Position numbers and translations under genes: made by a program. From positions 48,501 through 112,500 of the forward strand of contig JACVTC010000012.1 of the NCBI GenBank assembly GCA_016946835.1: DNA of 64,000 nt. Direction: 5' to 3'. The stretch's first letter is position 1. Every line of letters begins with the position of its first letter. The notes below the pieces were generated by a model. The model was not told the DNA's origin. It saw nothing but the letters and a program-made list of their open reading frames with translations, and ran no database searches. The stretch comes from Neocallimastix lanati (nom. inval.). Taxonomy: Eukaryota > Neocallimastigomycota > Neocallimastigomycetes > Neocallimastigales > Neocallimastigaceae. Positions 37,801 to 50,297 of this stretch are shown here, in pieces.

Positions 37801-38439
37801 TGGTTTAAGCTATGACCAGTAGAATCAGACGCTAAGTCTTTGTAATGTTCAGCCCAACGTTTAAGTTGATCGTTGGGATCAAAAAGATCCTGACCGGATT
37901 TAGACTTAACAAGATGAAGGGTAGAGGCTGAATATGCTGGTTTAGAAATCTTCTTGAGACTACGCCAACCATGACTATAGTCTTTGCTTATAAACTAGTT
38001 ATTAATTTTGACAATATTTGCTTTATAACGATTGGAACGTAAGGTGCTTTTAAGCTTTTTCAAGGCTTTGCATAATTTATGATATTGTGTAAATTGATCT
38101 AAATAATCATCCGTCGAAGGGCAATCTGAGAAAGGTTTAATATTTTCATATGCTATATGTTTAGCAATTGAAATCTTATTAACATACTCTGGGCAGTGGA
38201 AAGCAGGACCTTTAAATTTTGAGGAATGAAAGCTTTAATTTCCTTACCAACACTAATTGAAGTATTAATAAATTCTTTAACCATATCATCTGCAGATATT
38301 TTATCAAATTTGGATTCAAGATTACTTGCTAAAACAGAAAAGTAATTGTGAGATAGTATATTTGTATTTTGAGTATTACGAATATGTTTAGACCATTGAA
38401 AGTTTTCTTAGGTTTATTAAAACCATCTGAAAGATTCTT

Positions 38440-39300
38440 ATTGCAAAATAAGAAGATAGGATAATGATCAGAAATATCATTTGCAAATGAGCAAGAAGAA
38501 GATAAATGTACATGAGAAATCATAGCTTTTTAATAGATAATATGGTCAATTCAAGAAGATTTGGAACCTTTAGAATAAGTAATACTACTACCAGTAAGAT
38601 TAGCAACAGTCCAGTCAGGGAAATTTTTGATAATATACTTCTTAAATTTATCGAGGGGCATATTAAAGTCACCTAAAAAGAACAGCAGGTGAATTCTCCT
38701 TATTATGACTACTTAACCATTTTTCTATTTCAGAAAAAGCATTTAAACGAGTTTCAGACCATCTATATTGAGGGAAGTATATATTGCCAATAGAACATTT
38801 TTGATTCCAAAATGATGTCAGACTAACTAATATAATGTAATTGTAGATGGCATTTTCAGTAGTATAAGAACAAGAATTATGAACACCGATATATGAACCT
38901 CTCATTCCAGGGATTTTGAAATTAGCACGAAGGAAAACAGACTCATAACCAAAAATAGAAGGAGAGTTCCCATTAGAGAGAAACTTACTATTACTAGTTT
39001 CCTGAAGGCATATACATACAGGTTTAAAACTGAATTTAAATACATAACACCATCTTTCTTTTCAGAATTCAAACCATTTATATTCCAGCTAGAGCATAAA
39101 TTGAAGAAAGAAGAGCTAGAATAAAGGTGACAAGAATAGAAATCTCTGGAAATACCAAAAAAGGATTTAACTTTTCTCTTGTTTTTTTTTTTAATTAATT
39201 TAACTTTATTATAATTGGATTTGCGGTCATTAGAATTTGAATAACCTTTGCATTCTTTATAGTTAATTTTAACAGAGGAATGAAAACCATTATTTAACAA
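38440..39300 (-). pseudogene. LINE endonuclease (APE-like) fragment
   Basis: The frame 39300-38902 begins with a basic, low-complexity leader and enters the nuclease with CSSWNINGLNSEKKDG; a frameshift near 39020 moves on to ICLQET (catalytic Glu). The frame 38905-38669 has MRGSYIGVHN... and ends ENSPAVLF; the next frame supplies LGDFNMP (Asp/Asn pair). The frame 38523-38329 has NDISDHYPIFLF, the Ser-Asp-His active-site motif. Together these give the complete motif set of LINE APE endonucleases spread over at least three frames. Confidence 0.78.
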
Positions 39301-39600
39301 ATCATAAAATTATTTAAAGGTATTACTATTGAGAGCATTTACTTTAATAATAAAATAAGAACCATAATATTGGTGAAAACTTTCTAACTATTGAAAAGAT
39401 GATATTAAAAAAAGAAGTTGATGAATTACTGATACAATTGTAAAGTTTTTTTACTGACCAATTTTTGAGTTTATGAATGAATATCATATAGAATTTGTTG
39501 AATATACATCCGTAATGGCGGATGCCACGGTGAAAGTTTGAATTATACAGAGTTGAGTTCATTGTACACAATCGTTGTAAGATAATCAAAATAATAATAC

Positions 39601-40094
39601 TGTAGAATTTAAAGTCTAAATTTATGATAATTATAACTAAAAAAATAAGTTGAGTGATAAGATATTATTAGGTAAGTTTGTTCTTAATAAATATATATAT
39701 ATATTTTTTTTTAATTGTAATAATATCATTGAAGTTTGAGTATTGTTGAGAATAATAGAACAAATTTTGTAGTAGGATTAATGTATTAAACTAGAAATAT
39801 TTTAAATAATTCATATAAAGTAAAAGAATAAAGATAATAAAATATTAACATAATAATCAGTAAAGTAGAAGAAAGGAAAGATAAGTACACGATTCATTCA
39901 TAAGGAGAAGAAAAAAGTAAAAGAATAAAAAAAAAAAAAAGGAAAATGAAGGATAAAGGAACAGAGAGAAATAGAAAAAGGAAAAAGGAAAAAAAAAGTT
40001 ATACTTGCCTGGCTCAGACAAGACGTTAAATATATATATATATAAAAGGTAAAAAAAAATATATAGAGTATATATAAAATTATTAAATATAAAA

Positions 40095-40138
<44 letters not shown>

Positions 40139-40200
40139 ACAAAAGATAAAAGAAATAAAAAAGTTAGTAAAAAAAAATTAAATAGTTCCAAGATCCTTCA
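39601..40200. other. AT-rich spacer between two LINE-family units
   Basis: Contains (TA)n near 40100-40124, purine-rich sequence at 39900-39990 and an isolated GC-richer word 'cttgcctggctcagacaaga' (40004-40023) of unknown meaning. It may include the 5' UTR of the LINE to its left. No gene is supported. Confidence 0.5.
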
Positions 40201-40530
40201 TTTTTTTTTTTTTTTTTTAGAATAAGAGAATAACTTTATTTAATTTATAATAATAATAAAATTACATGATTTTAAAGAAAAAAAATAATAAAATACATGA
40301 AATAAAATATTATATATTATAAAATTATAAAAGTGAGTTAGAAGCAATAGCAATAACCTCTAACTTTTCCCATTCCTCGATAATAACACCACGTCTATTA
40401 TTGTGAGTAATAATTTCAGTATTAGTGCTATCAACTGAATCTGTATCTGTCATTTCACCGGGAGGTGAAAATCCATTCCTTATTATTTTGACGTTAACGC
40501 TCTCGGCAACGGTAGATTCAATGGAATACA
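40201..40530 (-). mobile_element. Short poly(A)-ended retroelement fragment
   Basis: On the minus strand this 330-bp segment starts directly after the poly(A) run of the LINE upstream and ends in its own A tract (T run at 40201-40219 on the plus strand). It carries an open frame of about 68 codons, 40530-40325 (MYSIESTVAESVNVKIIRNG...), of normal complexity, with no recognised domain. Poly(A) at its 3' end suggests LINE-mobilised sequence: a 5'-truncated LINE tail or a processed transcript. Confidence 0.5.
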
Positions 40531-40787
40531 TTTTTTTTTTTTTTTTTTTTTTTTTTAACGGCAGCAAGCTTGTTTAATCTTTATTAATTAAATATATGAT
40601 AAAATACATGTAATAAAATAATAAAAAAAAGATAAAAAAAATAAACAAAAAATAAAACACAAAATAAAATAAAATAATGGTATAATATATTCTAGTTTCA
40701 TTTAATTAATATTTGTAAGACTTCACAAGGGCATTATTATACTGAAGTATAATAATTAATTTTGACTTCGCAATGTTAATCATAATT

Positions 40788-41546
40788 TTAAGATACAAAA
40801 TTATGATCTTCATTGGTTGCGCTAGCCCTGCTGGCCTGTCTTACTGTTTCTTCAGCATTGACGCTCTTGGTAGTAGTAGTACGATTCGATTTGAACCTAT
40901 TGAACAAAGACCATTGCTGGCCAATAGCAATAGGTATAATCGATTGAAGAAGTGCCGCAGTAACCACCAAGAATGAGGTATCAGAATAAACACCTGATTT
41001 CATCTGGCACTTAAATAGATCCTTCCATTCCCTTGTACTGTTATTAATACTTCGACCTCCAAGAAGGAAATTAAACACTTTTTCACATACACTAGAATCA
41101 ATATACACATTATTTTCAATACTATTACTAACATTACTAAAAATACTATTACTAATATTACTATAACTATTATTACAATTACTATTATTACTATTACTAT
41201 TATTACTATTTCTATTATCATTATTACTATTAACAATATCATTTATTAGGTTGTCACAGTTAAAAGCATTATATAAAAATAAAATTTTATCATTAACTTT
41301 ACCACGAATATGATTGAAAAAAGGACAATCAATTAACCAATGACTTATCCATTGTTTATTACTTTTACAGCAGGGACAAAAATTAGGACACATTTGATCT
41401 ATTATTTTTGCAGCTTTAGCAATTCTAGCATCTAATCTATATCCGCTTCGTGCTCTCAATAGCCAATAGAAACCATATGAAAGATCAGGATATTCATAAC
41501 AAAGTTTTATAAATTTTGTTGTTTCTTCGAATTTGTTTTTTGTCAT
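40788..41546 (-). pseudogene. LINE ORF2 C-terminal domain with Cys-His zinc motif
   Basis: The frame overlaps the end of the RT/thumb frame and continues it (ETTKFIKLCYEYPDLSYGF). It contains PNFCPCCKSNKQWISHWLIDC, a CxxC...HxxxxC arrangement as at the C-terminus of many LINE ORF2 proteins, followed by a poly-Asn insert and the family tail SVNAEETVRQASRASATNE. The Asn run (about 41220-41110) comes from an (act/att) microsatellite. The related LINE at 57.2 kb keeps the segment GFRWVIRASCGYKFDDRVAK, equivalent to GFYWLLRARSGYRLDARIAK here. Confidence 0.82.
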
Positions 41547-43188
41547 AAAACTCAGCTTTAATAGAATTGATTTTCATATCTCTATTCCAATAAAAATCCT
41601 TGATTTTATTATCGTTATTACCTCTTTTCTCTAGTTTACGTTTAAGAGTTCTACTTTCTTTTGTCCATGTATATTTTCTAGATTTTGGAATATTATTAAC
41701 TAAATAGGAAATAATACAATTTGAATTTTTCCATTTATCAAAACATTTGACTTGAGACAAAGCACACTTAGCTGACAATGGAGGAATATGTATATCTTTT
41801 GAAAAAGAATATACATTAATAAATGATTTGGCTTTTTGTATACCTGCAATCCATCTTAATCCTTTATTAATTAATTTCTGAGTATTCTTTGTTCTCGCTT
41901 TATTTAAACTAAGTAAAGGTGCAAAGTAAGAGACTTTACTAAGTACATAGGAGTTAATTATAATCTTCTTAAATGGAATAGAAATTTTGGAATTTGAAAG
42001 AAATTTACTAACAGAAAAGAGAGTTTTAGTAACTTTAGAGTTAAGTAATTTAATAATAGGGTTTAACGATAAGCTTTTATCAAATGTTATACCTAAATAA
42101 GTATAACATTTAGTTATTGGGATTGGTTGACCAGCAAGATAAAAAGTAGGATCTCTTTTATTTTGAAAAAGAGATGTGTCTGGTCGAATCACCGTCGTTG
42201 CACACTAGTTAATTCCAAAATTCATCATATTAAACTTAGCCCATTCATTTACCTTCTTATGCATTTTTTTCAACTTAGTTCTTGACGGTGCGCATAGAAC
42301 AATATCATCTGCAAAGAGTCCACCACAACATCTAGATTTGCCTAAAGGAATTCCAAGTTCTGAAAAATCATTAAAAATGTCATTAATAAAAAGATTGAAA
42401 AGAATTGGTGATAGTGGGCAACCTTGTCTAACTCCTTTCATAATATTAAAAGATTCCGAATATTGATCATCAATTTTAACACTGGCTTTGGAAGTCAAGT
42501 ATAGATTTTTTATAAATTGATAACATTTACCTCTAATGCCTAAAGCATCTAATTTATATAAAATATTACCTATTGGAACAGAATCATATGCCTTTTTTAA
42601 ATCTAGAAAAGCAAGGTAAGTTTCTTTATTATCATTTTTACGCCTTTGACAAATTTCTCGAATTGAAATAAATAAACTAACACATTCTTCTTTAGTACGA
42701 AATCCAAATTGCTCTGGCCTAATAAAATTATTTTTAAGTCCATATTCCGAAATTCTTTTGGAGACTATTTTCGAAATGAGTTTTATACCATTGTTAATCA
42801 GAGAGATACCTCGATAATTGTCACAATCAGATAGATCATCTCCTTTTTTAGGAATAGATATAATACTTGCTTCATTCCATGAGCTAGGAAATTCTCCATT
42901 CCAAATTCTTGAGTATATCTTCTGTAAATAATTTAAACCAGAAGCAGAATTATTTACTGAATTTTCGTCATCCGGAGGAATTAAAGCGATATAAAATTCA
43001 ATAGGAATTCCATCCGGGCCCGAAGCTTTATAATTTGGAGTAGCTAAAATTGCTTCTTTAATTTCTTCAATACTGATGTCTTGATTTATATCCCATTCAT
43101 TGTGTCTCGTATACCTAATTGTACCATTGGAAAATTTATTAGACCATTCGATTAATGGCACTATTGATATCAGAATGGCTTGAAGCAA
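41494..43188 (-). pseudogene. LINE reverse transcriptase and thumb, one nonsense codon
   Basis: A single frame of 564 codons interrupted only by TAG at 42205. Motifs: YKASGPDGIPIEFY, SIISIPKKGDDLSDCDNYRG, FIRPEQFGFRTKEEC, TYLAFLDLKKAYDSVP (motif A), KGVRQGCPLSPILFNLF, CCGGLFADDIVLCAPS (motif C, both Asp intact). After the stop: CYTYLGITFDKSLS (motif E-like), the thumb with NSKISIPFKKIIINSYVLSK, and RRNNKIYK at the frameshift. Domain order fits an APE-clade LINE ORF2. Confidence 0.87.
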
Positions 43189-43339
43189 GTTTTTTATAGT
43201 GATTGTGCCATACTTCTAACTGTTCTTTAGTAGTAGTAGACTAGCCCGAGGCATAATTTTAAAAAACATAAAAAATTTGATAGAATAAAATCAGTAAAAA
43301 TAGATGAAATTTGCCTCTAATATTTTGACCAAATTATAT

Positions 43340-43410
43340 AACTTTGGAATTAAAGTTAGGTACTGAATCATAGGCTTTTTTAAGATCAAGAAAAGCAAGA
43401 TGAGTGAAAT
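43340..43410 (-). mobile_element. Tiny LINE RT motif-A fragment at the ABC3 flank edge
   Basis: The minus strand encodes HLAFLDLKKAYDSVPNF, matching motif A of the neighbouring LINE (YLAFLDLKKAYDSVP), then loses similarity. A separate piece near 43225-43262 ('actagcccgaggcataattt') resembles the LINE 3' tail at 2.66 kb. These look like scraps of a third LINE copy next to the duplicated ABC flank. Confidence 0.65.
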
Positions 43411-44400
43411 TAAATAAAATTAAATAAAATAAAATAAAATTAAAAAAAAAATAATATAAAAAAAAATTAAATAAAACACAAACTCATTTAAAAAATAATA
43501 AATAATAAAAAATAAGAAATAATAAGAAATATAAATAAATTTACATATTGAACATAATTATTTACCTTTTAATAAATATATAAAAATATATTTTTATTTA
43601 TTTATTAAATTTTAACTATTTTAATTAATTATTAATTATTATTATTAATAATTAGGATAATGGAAAGATTTTATTTTTTTATTTTTTTTTGAATTAAAAA
43701 AATAAAATTTCCTTTAAAATTATATTATATTATTTTATACTATTTTATACTATATTATATTATATTATATTATATTATATTAATTGTTATTACTATTAAA
43801 TACACATTAATTATTATTATTATAGTTTGAATTTTTTACTAATTTTTAAAAAAATAAAATAAAATAAAACAAATAAATTAATAAAATAAAATAAAATTAA
43901 GAACAAAAATGTTGAATATATTAAAATAAAAAAAAAAAAAAATAAAATAAAATAAAAAAATAAAATAACATAACAAATTTAATATAATAAAAAAAATTTG
44001 TTGTTTTTTATTTTATTTTTTTATTATACTAATAGATTTTTATATTTCTAACAAAATATAAATTCTATATTTTGTAATATTTAATAAAAATATTATATTA
44101 TTAAATATATTTTATTATTCCTATTATAATTATGATTAATTATAATTATTTTCACTTTTTTTTTTTTTTTTTTTTATTCTGTTTCTTAATTCTATTTTAT
44201 TTTATTTTTTAACTTAAATTAAGTGATTATTAATTATTAATTATTTTAAAAGTTTTTTAACTAATAATAATATTTTTATTACTTTTATTATTATTATTAT
44301 TATTTATTACCTTTCTTTTTTTTCTTTTTTATTTTTCTTATTTTAAATTAAGATTTTAAATTTTTTTATTTTTATTTTTTTTTTTTTTTACTTTCGTTTA
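43411..44400. other. 3' flank of ABC3
   Basis: AT-rich DNA aligning with the downstream flanks of ABC1 and ABC2 (for example 'acaaactcatttaaaaaata' near 43478, 'ataattatttaccttttaat' near 43554, the 'atttttatatttctaacaaa' block near 44036). It should hold the 3' UTR. Local (ttata)n and (taaaa)n expansions occur. No gene. Confidence 0.65.
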
Positions 44401-47400
44401 TTAAGCAATTTCAATTCTAGTGACTTCATTAGTCACATCTTCCTCATTTTGTTGATTTGGTTTTATTTCTTTTTTATCTTGTTTTCCATCATGACCTTCT
44501 TCGTATTCTTCTTCTTCTTGTTCACCATATTTATTAGCAAAGTTAAGGAAAACTTGTTCAAGAGAAGTTTGACTATAACTATAATCGGTAAATATACCTG
44601 ATTTTCTACAATCTTCCATAATTTCAAAGACACGACTAATATTATCATTATTTCTAACTTCATATTTAATTCTTTGTAAAGATTTTACTTCACGTTCATA
44701 TTCACTCTCTCCAAAGAGTTTCCTACCCACCACAATTTCATTATGGAATTTTTCAATATCATCCGTATGAACATCTAAAATATACGTATTACCATATTTT
44801 ATTTTTAAGTGTTCCGGTGTACCAATACAACGAATCTTACCTTTGACCATAATGGCAATACGATTACATAAAAGTTCAGCTTCTTCCATTGAGTGAGTAG
44901 ACATAATGGTAGAGGAATCATTAGTTTGAAGAGTGGTTTTAATAATATCCCATACGTAACGACGAGTCGAAGGATCCATACCAGCAGAAGGTTCATCCAT
45001 AATAATCTTAGTGGAAGAACAACAGAGTGCTAATAATATATTAAGCTTACGACGAGTACCACCACTCAATTCAGATGGCATCTTATTCTTATGTTCCGTT
45101 AAACGACAATAGTTAATGAATTCCTTCGCAATACGCTTAGATTCCTTCTTGGAATGACCACGAAGATAAAGGAACATTTCTATATGTTCATATAAGGAAT
45201 ATTCATTCCAAAGGGCATCCTCTTGTGGACAGTAACCGAGGGTGATTTCATTACCTTTTCTTTCTACCGTATCCTTTCCATCATAGTAAATCTTACCAAC
45301 GGTTTGTGGGAAGGTGAATGAAGCTGTATTTAATAAACTAGACTTACCAGAACCATTTGGACCAAGAATACCAAAGCATTCTCTTTTATCTACACCGAGG
45401 GAAACATTTTCAAATGCAGTCATCACAATACGACCACTACCCTTATCAGACATATGGAATTCACCATACTTGGAGGCATGATCACGCTTAAGGGCTTCAC
45501 CAATTTCTTGTGGCATTAAGCCAAGATCATCATATTCTTGAGCTAGTTTAATCATACGAATTGGAATTCTATCATCATTATATACTCTACGGTATTCCTT
45601 TAAAATATCATCATCTCCTTCCTTCAACTCCTTGGCATATTTTTCATCAATTTCTTCTGGAGTATCATAGAACCCTTTCTTTGGGTTGTACATTTTTTTG
45701 GTTAATAATTTCAGAATGAATGAATAAAAGCATATAGCGATAATTTCACCGAGAAGACAAGTAAATACTTGATTTTTCATAGAGAGAAGATTAAGAATAC
45801 CAATACTGGTATTGATGGATTCATGTTCAATACCTGCATTAATCATGGTTCTTACGGTTCTTGAAATACCATAGTTAGGGAAGATAGCGGATAAAACGGT
45901 TGTAAGAACACCAAGATAAGCCACTATTCCAACATCTTCACCACCTTCATCAGCGGTAATACCATCACTAAACGATTTAATGAGAATAGAGAATGTTGGA
46001 ACAACATTGAAGGCAAAGAAGATAATGAAGGCATTGGCATCGCTCTTAAAGACAAAACTGAGACAGTATTGGAAGAGAAGACAAGCCACACCACTAATAA
46101 TGATAAATACAGCTAGAAGAGATAGAGTACTAACATAGAATAATGGGGTAAACCGGAAGACAATAAAGGCACCAATGATCAAAACGCAAGTGACCATAAA
46201 TACAATATGATCAGAAATTAAAACAGAGAACCAGTAGCTCTTGTTAGAAACACCGTTCAATTGAAGTTGCTTCAAAAGTTTTTGAACTCTTTCTCTGACA
46301 ACATTCATACCATAGAAGGAGAGAGGGAAGGCAATACAAAGGGTAATAACAAAAGTGGCATAAAGCTTGGGTTCACTGACTAACTTTGGATTGAAGTATC
46401 CTAGGGGTTGAGAATAAGTATGGATAGTATCGTTAATTTGATTTGAAGCTAAAATGGCATTACTTAAAGTATTTAAAGTAACTGGAAGAGAATGAACCAT
46501 TGAATCATTGTAGTAGATATCAAAGTTGTAAAGACCATCACTGAATCCGCTAGAGAAACTAGAAACAAAATAGGGGGAAGTGGAGATAGTTTTACCTTGT
46601 TTAATCATCTCTTGTTTATTTAAGAAGTTCAACTTACCACCTTGGAATTCTTGAGTCATAATTTCTTTACTGATACTATTATTATTACTACCACCAAAAT
46701 CGAAATCATAATTCCATTGTTGACTTGGGAAAACTTTTGAGGAAGAAAGTTCAAGACTTCCATAGTTGGAAAAAGTAGACTTATCAAGTTTTTCTTTAAG
46801 AGCAGGAACAAAGAAAGAAATAGCTCCAATTGGAACGACAATACCCATGAATAAATATGTTTTTTGTCTCAAATAAACCTTAAGACGGTAACGACAAAGA
46901 CGTAAAGCCGTATTTAACATACCTGGTCTCTTTACATTTTGAGTCTTTGGTAAATCCTTAGCTTTCACCCTCACTTCTTCACCATTTCTCTTCTTTTCCA
47001 TTTGTCTTTCTAAACTAACAAATAATTCTTCTAAAAGTGGAGCATTAAGTGAGAAATTATTTATACTTTTACCTCTTTCATTTTCTAAATCTTTAAGAAG
47101 ACTTGAGAAAAGTGGAGAGGATTGAATAGGTAATTTCCAAGTATAAGTATTTGAATTTGATTTTGAATTGGTATTGCTATTGGTATTAATATTGGTATTG
47201 GAAGTAGAAGTAGAAGCGGAATCAGAATTGGTATTGATATCGATTTTAATATTGGAATCGATGGATTGTTCATCCACTAATTTTGTTTTATTATTATAAT
47301 ATTCAGCTTCTGGAATATGTTGTTTAATTAATTGACCAACTTCATCTGGAGAAGTAGTTTCTACTTCTAAACTATATTTCATATGGAAGTGACTCTTTAA

Positions 47401-49821
47401 GTAGACACTGCTACCTAAACAACGAATAGATCCACGATTTAAAATTAATTTACGATCAGCAATAATATCTGCTTCATCCATATAGTGAGTAGTAATGAAG
47501 ATAACACGATCTTTCTTCAATTTCAATAATAAATTCCAAATCTTACGACGAGAAAGAGGATCTAAACCGGTGGTTGGTTCATCCAAGAAGACGAATTTGG
47601 GATTACCAATGAGTGCTAAACCAATACATAATTTTCTTTTTTGACCTCCACTCATTTTTTCAACTTCATAATCTCTCTTTTCGACTAAATCAATTTCACG
47701 AAGCCAACTTTGTAAATCTTCTTCCGTGTTACTCACTCCCTTAATACCAGAATAAAGTTTGTAGTGATCGGCAACGGTGAAACCTTCAATAATAACATTA
47801 CTTTGAAGACAGATACCGAGTTGACGATGAATCTCCTTCTTATTCTTGGAAAGAGGTAAACCACGATAGATGGTTTCACCTCCATCTGGACGAATAATAC
47901 CAACCATATTTTGAATCAAAGTACTCTTACCAGCACCATTATGACCTAAAATACCAAAGATTTCATCCTTATATACTTTAAAGCTAATATTTCTATTGGC
48001 CGCAAAGACTTTACCTAATTTCTTATCATTATCATCATTATCAGTACCGATATTTCTTCTAAATTTAAAGAATTTATAAATATTCTTTACTTCCACAAAA
48101 CATTCCGAACCGACGGGATCTTCTTGAATATCTTCAGCATATTCGTTATCCACTAATTCCTTTTTCATTTCTGATTTACTGACTCCAAAGCTTCTGAAAT
48201 CGATACCATGTAGGTATTCAAATAAGATAGCTAATAAGAAGTAAACAACAGCATCCACGAAAAGGAAAACGAAATTAATACCAAAATCAGAATCAAACAT
48301 GGTACCAAAACCAATGTAACGACCATGATCATCCTCATTTCCTACTTCGGCACCAGCCATACCTAAACTAAAGAATGGGAAAATGGCACAGAGAATACGA
48401 TGAATCTTCATATTACCACTTAACTTTAAGTTGTAGACCATTTCAGAGAGAGTAAGCATACAAGACACGAATAAACAAATCATGACCAAGACAGTTCTAT
48501 ATTTTTTCACTAAATTAGTAATAATTACTACAATACTATACATAGAGATAATGTAGAAGAGTAAAAGAAGGACATAGAGGATAGGGTTCAACGTTCCAGA
48601 AATATTACATGGATCAAAAATGTAAATCATAACCATTAGGAACAAAGAGAATGGGAAGTAGATGATTTCCCAAGATAAAGATAAAATGTAAGGATTAGCT
48701 CCAACGGCTACAAGACCTTCCTTTATCTTATTTTCCTTTTCTTCCATTATACGATTACTTATATGGAAAATTTGACCGATAATTATGAACATAAGGTAAG
48801 GACCAATACCATCAAATTTTTGTTCTGAAGATTCATTTATCTTTGAATTATAGTGAATTGCTGGTTCACTCAATTTACCGATTTTAGTAGTATAGCCTTT
48901 AACAGAACCACCAGTTTTCAATTGAATGATGGCACTATCAACAGCCTTTTGAATATAAATGAAAACATTATTATACTTATCGGTTTCAGCAATATCAGTA
49001 CTTACTGATACCAAATTTGCCCAACCCTGGTAAACAGTAGTCATTTCAGATTGTCTAGTTCTAGCATAATCACTAATAGGCTCTTCACTTGAATCGACAA
49101 TTTTAAAACCACTAATTCTAATAGTATAATCAGTATAATCATCACCAAAAACAACACCACAAAGTAGTTGACCTTCCGTATCATCTCTAACAAAATCCAA
49201 TAATTGTTGTTCAGTTTCAAATTTTTGAGATTGAACATGAGTAGCAAGTTTAATACTTGGATCATTCATGACTGATTTAATAAAATCATCTCCATTAATA
49301 GTACTGTTTAAGTGGTTTTGATTCTTTGGTAAAACAAAACCTATTTTATGAGTAATATAGCTATCATCATTAATTAAAGCAAAACCAGGGCTAATATCAT
49401 CAGCTTCCTTTCCATCTGTTGGTTCAAAATCTGATTCGATTCTTTTACGAACAGCTTTTTAAATTACAACAATTTAAAAAAAAAAAATTTTTTTTTAAAT
49501 TAATTAATAATTATTATTGTTATATGAAAAAGAGTAAGCATAATATATATATATATATAAAGAATATATATATTATTAAATATTATTAAAATAAAAATAA
49601 AATAATATTAAAATAAAAAATTATTAATAATAAAATACAAATATTATTAATATATATTATTATTTATTTTCTTTTAATTATAATATGAATTACTTACATA
49701 AAGTTGCAATGATGAGAAAGGTGAAGAAAAGTTCAAATGCAACTAAAAATAATGAAGATCTTTGTCTAAAGACCTTCCAATTTTTCCATAATATTATTTT
49801 GAATTGATCTTTAAATGCCAT
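44401..49821 (-). CDS. ABCA-type full ABC transporter, copy 3 (two exons)
   Basis: Third paralogue: exon 1 49821-49698 (MAFKDQFKIILWKNW), intron, exon 2 49454-44401, 1725 residues. Same architecture: TM1 and large loop, TMD1, NBD1 (GHNGAGKST, MSGGQ, FLDEPT), Asn/Ser linker, TMD2, NBD2 (GPNGSGKSS, LSGGT, IMDEPS), VFLNF motif. It has the short linker of ABC2 (46 residues from DEQSID to TYTW), and its acidic C-terminal tail lacks 16 residues present in ABC2, fully explaining its length. It shares SSEEPISDYARTRQSEMTTV with ABC1 but then diverges (YQGWANLVSVSTDIAE) before rejoining at TDKYNN. It ends IEIA where the others end IEIVE. All motifs needed for ATP hydrolysis are intact. Substrate unknown. 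Confidence 0.93.
49455..49697 (-). other. ABC3 intron (243 nt)
   Basis: Donor T|GTAAG, acceptor TTTAAAAAG|CT, same phase and position as in ABC1 and ABC2; the shortest of the three. Confidence 0.85.
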
Positions 49822-50044
49822 TGTTATTTTGAATAAATAAATATAAATTAAATTTTATTTTATTAAAAAGTTTAACTTAAATAATTTTATTTTATTTTAT
49901 TTTTACTTTTTGTTTTAACTTTATATTTTCTTAAATAACAAAAAATATATGTTTTTTAAATTTTAATCTCTTATGGTATTCATATATATATAATTTTTTT
50001 TTTTATTTTTTATTTTTCCTTTTTAATTAGATTAATAAGTTATT

Positions 50045-50158
50045 GAAAGTATAATAAACTTTCATTTAAATTTTTAATAATTAATAATTAATAATTTTAA
50101 AAAAAAATAAAAATAAAAAAATCGTTAATTTACTATAAGATTTCAATTTTTGAAATCC
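50045..50158 (-). promoter_or_regulatory. Conserved upstream blocks of ABC3
   Basis: The block gaaagtataataaactttca (50045-50064) lies about 224 bp upstream of the ATG; the block containing 'gatttcaatttttgaaatc' (50139-50157) lies about 318 bp upstream. Same blocks and spacing as ABC2, slightly eroded in ABC1. Confidence 0.45.
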
Positions 50159-50297
50159 TTCTTTTTTTTTTTAGGGATTTAAAAAATTGGAAAAATTTTT
50201 TATTTTATATATGAAAAAAAAAAAAAAAAAAAAAAAAATCAAAAAATATTAATAATATTAATAATAATATTAGTAATAAATTTAACTTTTTTTTTTA

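Larger units (their letters stand above)
36886..39600 (-). mobile_element. APE-type LINE, degenerate, 3' part missing
   Basis: On the minus strand the element reads, from 39.3 kb leftwards: a basic leader, an apurinic-type endonuclease domain (about 39120-38440), a linker (about 38300-37850, including RWAEHYKDLAS), and a reverse transcriptase palm (about 37700-36886). It stops soon after the FADD motif, at the foldback region, so the thumb and C-terminal zinc region found in the LINE at 40.5-43.3 kb are absent. The 5' limit is uncertain: a frame at 39589-39344 may belong to it. Several stops and frameshifts. Confidence 0.78.
40531..43262 (-). mobile_element. 5'-truncated LINE with poly(A) tail
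   Basis: On the minus strand it runs from about 43262, with a linker remnant (WHNHYKKLASSHSD), through RT, thumb and C-terminal zinc domain to a 3' UTR (40787-40557) and an A run of about 25 (T run 40531-40556). The endonuclease is absent. It is the best-preserved LINE in the window: one in-frame TAG at 42205-42207, one frameshift near 41500-41546 and one near the 5' truncation. Its C-terminal tail defines the family fragments at 2.5 and 56.4 kb. Confidence 0.85.
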
